Shown here: piece after piece, positions 59,979 through 64,000 of the stretch | How the letters are laid out: every line of letters begins with the position of its first letter | Position numbering within the stretch: position 1 is the stretch's first letter | NCBI GenBank assembly: GCA_030605475.1 | Contig: JAUWIG010000025.1 | Coordinates: 22,636-86,635 of the forward strand | Source of the DNA: Planctomycetota bacterium | GTDB lineage: Bacteria; Planctomycetota; Phycisphaerae; Sedimentisphaerales; Anaerobacaceae | DNA length: 64,000 nt | Reading direction: 5' to 3' | Notes under the pieces: generated by a model | Databases searched by the model: none | The model's input: the letters and a program-made list of their open reading frames with translations, nothing else | What the model was told of the DNA's origin: nothing | Translations under genes and position numbers: made by a program

Positions 59979-60356
59979 CTAAAGTGCTTCAGGCTTTGGC
60001 CTGAGATCGAGTTCGTGGTGGAGTTGCTCTATTTGTGCCTTGAGCTTCTCATTTTCCTCACGCAGTTTCATGATTTCTTCAAAATCACTTAAGGTGTCCC
60101 CCGACAGGTCTTCAATGATTTTCTGCATCTGTTCTTGCGAACTTTCTTTCTGCTGCAGGCATTTTGCAAGCAGCTCTTTTTGCTTCTCGATTTCCCTGTT
60201 ACACTGCTCCAAGTCTTTCTTTAGCTGCATATTTTCATCAGCTATGAGTCCGCTCTTTTTTGCATTCGACAGATTTCCCTCTTCACAGCCTGCAATTAAC
60301 ATAATAACGACGATACATACTGCCAAAACAAATACTCTTTGGGCTGGCCCTTTCAT
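59979..60356 (-). CDS. Coiled-coil lipoprotein of unknown function
   Basis: 125 residues from ATG 60356, which has AAAGGAT upstream. Signal peptide with lipobox IMLIAGC, then a nearly continuous heptad-type coiled coil (MQLKKDLEQCNREIEKQKEL, LREENEKLKAQIEQLHHELD). Probably an inner- or outer-membrane-anchored periplasmic rod. Last gene of a minus-strand run below mtnP; convergent with pyrG. Confidence 0.72.
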   Translation of the reverse strand: MKGPAQRVFVLAVCIVVIMLIAGCEEGNLSNAKKSGLIADENMQLKKDLEQCNREIEKQKELLAKCLQQKESSQEQMQKIIEDLSGDTLSDFEEIMKLREENEKLKAQIEQLHHELDLRPKPEAL

Positions 60357-60450
60357 TTTTGTTATCCTTTCGAATTTAGTTATCTTTCCGAAAACCAACG
60401 AGATTTGGCTTATACTATACCACTAACCGGCCTACTGTCAAAACTTTTGG

Positions 60451-61326
60451 CTATTCGAAAAGCACTTTCAACTTTTCTTTATCAGCCGGGTCGATTCGGC
60501 TCTGGTCCGTCCACACGGCCAAATCAAGACTTTTCCTGCAGTGACAGCCCTCATAAACGAGTTCACAGCCGCCTGCCAAAACAGCCTCGATAAGTTTCAA
60601 ACAATTGTTTGTTGCCATTTGCAAATTCGCGATAATCTCCTTCAGAAGTGTTTGCTTATCTTTCCCGCTCCCCTGAGGTCGCCAGCAATCGTAATCACTC
60701 GGCAGCGCCACCATCGCATAACACATTTGCGCCTCTCTGGCCAATTTGGCTTCCGGCATAGCAGTCATACCAATCAAATCACCGCCCCAGGCCCGGTGCA
60801 TCAGCGATTCAGCCCTGGTGGAAAATTGCGGCCCTTCCATACAAACATAAGTGCCATTTGGATGTGTCTTTATATCAATGTCTTTGGCTGCATCGATAAG
60901 TTTCTTTCGAAGCCGCCCGCAAACCGGCTCCGCCTCTTCACAGTGTACCACCGCAAACCCGCCAAAGAATGTATTTTTCCGTTTGAATGTCTTATCAATG
61001 AACTGGTCAACCACAACCAAATCTCCGGGAGCTATTTCCTCGCGAAGCGACCCTACCGCACCGCTGCTTATCACCGCGTGAACACCAAGTTTTTTCAAGG
61101 CAAAAATGTTGGCTGTAAACGGAACCTCGCTCGGAGAAAGTTTATGCCCTTCGCCGTGTCGATTAAGAAACGCGATTTTATTTTCGCCAAATCTGCCGAC
61201 CATAATACTTGTGCTCGGTTTGCCGAACGGCGTCTCAATATCGTGAAATTCTGCACCAGCTATACGCTCTCCAAGCGCATCGCCCAGACCCGTGCCGCCA
61301 ATTATACCAATCAGCTCTTCTGCTAT
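60451..61326 (-). CDS. mtnP: S-methyl-5'-thioadenosine phosphorylase with a non-canonical start codon
   Basis: The family N-terminus EELIGIIGGTGLGDALGERI is encoded upstream of the first ATG (61203), in the same frame. Just before it is an in-frame stop TAG at 61330-61332 and a perfect AAAGGAGGT, with ATA at 61324-61326 placed 8 bp after GGAGG; no ATG, GTG or TTG lies in between. AUA is therefore the likely initiator. The protein is 291 residues, normal length. Other signatures: SEVPFTANIFALKKLGVHAV, SSGAVGSLREEIAPGDLVVV, GTYVCMEGPQFSTRAES, and GMTAMPEAKLAREA. It salvages methylthioadenosine. Follows the TIM-barrel gene by 30 bp. Confidence 0.88.
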   Translation of the reverse strand: MAEELIGIIGGTGLGDALGERIAGAEFHDIETPFGKPSTSIMVGRFGENKIAFLNRHGEGHKLSPSEVPFTANIFALKKLGVHAVISSGAVGSLREEIAPGDLVVVDQFIDKTFKRKNTFFGGFAVVHCEEAEPVCGRLRKKLIDAAKDIDIKTHPNGTYVCMEGPQFSTRAESLMHRAWGGDLIGMTAMPEAKLAREAQMCYAMVALPSDYDCWRPQGSGKDKQTLLKEIIANLQMATNNCLKLIEAVLAGGCELVYEGCHCRKSLDLAVWTDQSRIDPADKEKLKVLFE

Positions 61327-61356
61327 TTTCTATACCTCCTTTAGGCATACAATAAA

Positions 61357-62190
61357 TCATTCACACTTCAAGCCGACCTCAGCCGCGAGCTCTCTGACCG
61401 CGGCGATTGCCTGTGAAAAGAGCTTCGGCCCCGTTTTGCCACCAAACTGACCGCCAACCTGCAGATGCGGCTCCATCGTAAGACAACCATCATACTTGAG
61501 CACCGCAAGCTCGGCAAGCAGCTCTCTTATTTGGCCGTCACCTTCGCCGGGTATGCTGCCGGTATCTGCGCCAAGCTTCCAGTCTTTTATATGAATATGG
61601 GCAACGTAGGGCTTCATCAAAGGCCAACAGCTTTCGACATTGTCTGCTATCTTTTCCCCCCAGACAAAGTTGGCAGGGTCATACACCAGCCTAAGTTTCG
61701 GTGAATTGACGGTTTTTACAAGGTCAACGCAGTTCTCGGCGGTATGACCATAAATGTGAGCTTCATTTTCATGAACCATGATAACGTCAACATTTTTTAT
61801 GAGCTCAACCTTCGCGGACATCCGCTCTAAAACCTGTTCGCGATAGTCAGCAATATCCCGGCCTTCGTGAGCATAGTAACTAAACATTCGTATATACGGC
61901 GTTTCAAAAAACAGCGCCAGCTCGACGGCGTGTTTGAACCTGTCCAGATGCGGCCCGAAAGGCTCATCGAGTCTTACCTTGCCTATTGGTGAGCCGATGG
62001 CACTCACTTTTAGGCCATAGTCCGCTATCTCTTTTTTCGCTTCATTCAACTCTTCCTGCGTGAGGTCCATAATGTTCTTTTTATTGATGAAGCGAGGCTC
62101 GATATAACCCACGCGTTCAGCGGCAAGATATTTAACCTGCCCCGCAAAGTCGTCGGTTACTTCATCTGCAAAAGCGCTTAATTTCGCCAT
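61357..62190 (-). CDS. Sugar phosphate isomerase/epimerase (xylose isomerase-like TIM barrel)
   Basis: 277 residues. KLSAFADEVTDDFAGQVKYL, AERVGYIEPRFINKKNIMDL, IRMFSYYAHEGRDIADYREQ, VIMVHENEAHIYGHTAENCV, RLVYDPANFVWGEKI, and VAHIHIKDWKLGADTGSIPG with CLTMEPHLQVGG. Conserved Glu/Asp/His residues (EN, DPAN, HIKD, EPH) form the metal site. Substrate unknown. Lies 32 bp after the Nramp-like gene in the same direction and 30 bp before mtnP. Confidence 0.87.
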   Translation of the reverse strand: MAKLSAFADEVTDDFAGQVKYLAAERVGYIEPRFINKKNIMDLTQEELNEAKKEIADYGLKVSAIGSPIGKVRLDEPFGPHLDRFKHAVELALFFETPYIRMFSYYAHEGRDIADYREQVLERMSAKVELIKNVDVIMVHENEAHIYGHTAENCVDLVKTVNSPKLRLVYDPANFVWGEKIADNVESCWPLMKPYVAHIHIKDWKLGADTGSIPGEGDGQIRELLAELAVLKYDGCLTMEPHLQVGGQFGGKTGPKLFSQAIAAVRELAAEVGLKCE

Positions 62191-62222
62191 AGTCCTCTTT
62201 TCTTTGACTCAAAAACTTATTT

Positions 62223-63668
62223 TTAAAAGAAGAATCTCATGAAGTCTATTAACTTAATGACAGCAGCGGCAACTGCCACGATGACCGATATTGCCATTGC
62301 TATGTTCCAGACTGCTGCCTTGCCGCCGATTGGCTTTTCATCGCTAAGATATTTTTTGCTGTTTTGAAGTACAAACCAGCCTATATATGCTATAGGCAAA
62401 AGAACCGCACAGGCTGCAGATGTTGGAATGGCTATATAAGTACCGTATCTTGACCAGAAAAGCACCCCAAGAAATGCCGGCGCGGGTATCAGACAAAACA
62501 GCTTGTATTTTATACCACCGGGCTCAACACCAAACAATTCACAGGCCGCAAATCCGGATACCAGCATATGCACCGTTATCGTACTTAATGCCATGCCGAG
62601 AATACCGAGCCCGAAGAGAAACCTTCCGCCTAAATCAGTCAGACCCGCAGCGGCAAACAATCTGCCTGCGCTTGTCGGAGAGATTCTCCCTTCAGCCGCC
62701 GCTGTGCCATACAGCGTGCAGGCACAGGCAATAACAATAAAGCCGGTAGCAAAGATGAAAGGCAAGAACATCCCTCCGATTAAGTCAAATCGACTCATCT
62801 CTCTGTGCTCTTTACCCCAGCCACGGGCTAATAGTGAATAACCGAACAAAAACGTCATATTTATTCCCACTGCCGCACCAAATGCAGCTATAACTTTCTC
62901 TATACCTTTGGGGTCGTCAGGAATATAAGAGAAAGGTATAAAGCCGACGAGCATCTTGCGGAATTCTATTTTTCCTTTAACTGCACTGATGATAACCACA
63001 ATGGCAAAGGCGGCAATAAGAATCATAACCATAAACTTAATCATTTTCTCATAAAGACGCACACCTCGACCGCCTTTGCCATAATTCCAGGTTATTGCTG
63101 TTGAGACTACCAAAACTACCACGGCTATGCCGATAAGCACCCAGATACTGGTATGGGCTGCAGGTTCGGTGCCGCTCGATGCTTTAATGACAGCTCTGCC
63201 CATATCATCAATAACGCCGGCAGCCAGTGCGTACTGCGGAATATGCCAGATAATCGTCGAAAGCAAAGTGGCGAGCACCCATGCCCACGCCAATCCCGGA
63301 TGCACAAATCGCTTCATCGCATCAAACGGGCGGATGCCCGTAGAAAGCGTCTGATACGATGCGGCCATAAGCATAATAATGCCAACTGCCATCGCAAGAG
63401 GCTGAACCCACAACAATTTATATCCGTATTGCGAGCCAAGATACAGCGAAGCCATAGCGCTTCCGCCGCCTAACGTCATTGCGCTTTGCAGCCAGCCGGG
63501 TCCTCCCCTGGAAAAATACCATTTCCACCTTTGTCCAAGACTTTTGCCGGCAAGTTCTGCCAGCTCGGCTTTTTCCCGGGCTAAAGCCTGCGGGTCGGCA
63601 GCGGTAAACATCGGCAGACCACGTACGAGGTCGGCTCCTTTGGATGATTGGTTCTGTTGGTTCTCCAT
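62223..63668 (-). CDS. Nramp-like membrane transporter lacking the DPGN motif
   Basis: 481 residues with about 11-12 membrane segments. The first segment reads FSRGGPGWLQSAMTLGGGSA, the position where canonical Nramp proteins have DPGN for metal binding; here it is GGPGW. Later TATW-like VVVLVVSTAITWNYGKGGRG, GINMTFLFGYSLLARGWGKE and AALGMALSTITVHMLVSGFA-like segments fit the fold. It is a divergent, planctomycete-type member, substrate uncertain. First gene of the run to mtnP. Confidence 0.75.
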   Translation of the reverse strand: MENQQNQSSKGADLVRGLPMFTAADPQALAREKAELAELAGKSLGQRWKWYFSRGGPGWLQSAMTLGGGSAMASLYLGSQYGYKLLWVQPLAMAVGIIMLMAASYQTLSTGIRPFDAMKRFVHPGLAWAWVLATLLSTIIWHIPQYALAAGVIDDMGRAVIKASSGTEPAAHTSIWVLIGIAVVVLVVSTAITWNYGKGGRGVRLYEKMIKFMVMILIAAFAIVVIISAVKGKIEFRKMLVGFIPFSYIPDDPKGIEKVIAAFGAAVGINMTFLFGYSLLARGWGKEHREMSRFDLIGGMFLPFIFATGFIVIACACTLYGTAAAEGRISPTSAGRLFAAAGLTDLGGRFLFGLGILGMALSTITVHMLVSGFAACELFGVEPGGIKYKLFCLIPAPAFLGVLFWSRYGTYIAIPTSAACAVLLPIAYIGWFVLQNSKKYLSDEKPIGGKAAVWNIAMAISVIVAVAAAVIKLIDFMRFFF

Positions 63669-64000
63669 AATAGCTCCTCTACTTAAATGCCTTAATTTAA
63701 TGGACTTTTGACAAATACCAGGGTGTAATTGAACCTTATTACAGGGTTACGGTCAATACAAATTTGTGTCAAATCCGCGAGGAAATTTCCGGGACGACTT
63801 CAAGAATGAAACGACATCATTTCAATCAAACGCGCAAGTTTTTCAATCAAATGCGCAAGGGGTAAGTGAAAAAGTGTAAAAAATTGCGAGAAATTATAGA
63901 AAATTGCAAAAAAAATGGGTAAAAATTGCAAGAAATTGCAAAAAAGTGCAAGAAAGTGCGGAAAAACGCGCTTTTTTGCGCGCACTTTTAGTTCATAGTT
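63669..64000. other. AT-rich intergenic region with 19-bp tandem repeat and TTGCAA runs
   Basis: TTTCAATCAAACGCGCAAG at 63820-63838 and TTTCAATCAAATGCGCAAG at 63841-63859 are two copies 21 bp apart. They are followed by about 130 bp of A-rich repeats of the forms AAATTGCAA, AAAAGTGCAAG and AAAAATTGCAAG, ending in the hairpin GCGCGCTTTTTTGCGCGC-type at 63968. No gene is supported. Confidence 0.5.

Noticed and set aside
1..64000. tRNA, rRNA and CRISPR arrays
   Set aside because: No T-loop consensus in a cloverleaf context, no rRNA signature and no regularly spaced direct repeats were found by reading; the TPP aptamer has GGTTCG but in the wrong context.

Overview
The window looks like chromosomal DNA of a planctomycete, most likely of the class Phycisphaerae (Sedimentisphaerales-like). 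The evidence is: secreted proteins carrying a short dockerin-like motif (GDCFVDFEDF...NQWL, and DLDDSNDVDFIDY...GYWL), repeats of the GENVGWINF type, a small Minf_1886-type protein known from planctomycetes and verrucomicrobia, an LPS/Kdo gene set, and housekeeping genes of a Gram-negative anaerobe. No rRNA, tRNA, CRISPR array, phage or complete insertion sequence was seen. The assignment is an inference from protein character, not from a marker-gene search.

Layout. 1-5.0 kb: a ParA ATPase fused to a glycogen-binding (CBM48-like) domain that runs off the left edge, a 2-oxoacid dehydrogenase E2, then a decayed stretch with an Hsp20 remnant, a secreted SUMF1-domain protein and a second, broken copy of the E2 lipoyl domain. 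5-8.8 kb: asd, a four-helix-bundle protein, truA, a glycosyltransferase and a YjbQ protein. 8.9-18.2 kb: a surface-polysaccharide/LPS region (LysE-type exporter, tandem Kdo-kinase-like protein, glycosyltransferases, two FkbM methyltransferases, AsmA-like protein). 18.4-21.8 kb: the conserved rpsB-tsf-pyrH-frr operon on the minus strand. 22-27.2 kb: two exported proteins, rimO, pgsA, and a thi4 gene under a TPP riboswitch with a visible terminator. 27.8-29.9 kb: three unknown genes with attC-like sites, an integron cassette cluster without an integrase. 30-38.7 kb: dnaE, tmk, holB, a PSP1/RicT gene and metG. 38.8-40.5 kb: small genes, ending with a 61-residue bacterial histone. 41-46 kb: an alpha-glucan cluster (glycogen-synthase-like GT4, GH57, debranching enzyme). 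46-55.4 kb: trp genes on the minus strand (trpE, G, D, F, B, then trpA beyond a 3-kb accessory insertion) with a textbook leader-peptide attenuator upstream. 55.5-64 kb: kdsB, two unknown genes, a divergent pyrG, a coiled-coil lipoprotein, an MTA phosphorylase with a non-standard start codon, a TIM-barrel sugar isomerase and an Nramp-like transporter.

The most unusual property is a family of small palindromic elements. Their ends are CCCCGTTAGAA and its reverse complement; four copies are exactly 62 bp and others are 59, 42, 38 or 32 bp. Most well-bounded copies are flanked by 4-bp direct repeats (CTGA, CTGA, CAGG, TTTA, TAAA, TTGA). At least six copies lie inside essential or metabolic genes (aceF-like E2, dnaE, the GH57 gene, the debranching enzyme twice, trpE), and the length of element plus duplication is always a multiple of three there (66, 63 or 42 bp), so each gene gains an in-frame peptide. 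Other copies supply the start region of kdsB and trpA, sit upstream of pgsA, or are nested inside each other upstream of dnaE. A second palindrome family (CCCGTTTTGCGA arms) and several other dispersed repeats also occur, one of them read into the N-terminus of PyrG.

Functionally the window links alpha-glucan storage (GT4, GH57, debranching enzyme, and possibly the ParA-glycogen-binding fusion), LPS synthesis (kdsB, Kdo-kinase-like protein, glycosyltransferases), tryptophan synthesis with attenuation control, and core replication and translation genes.
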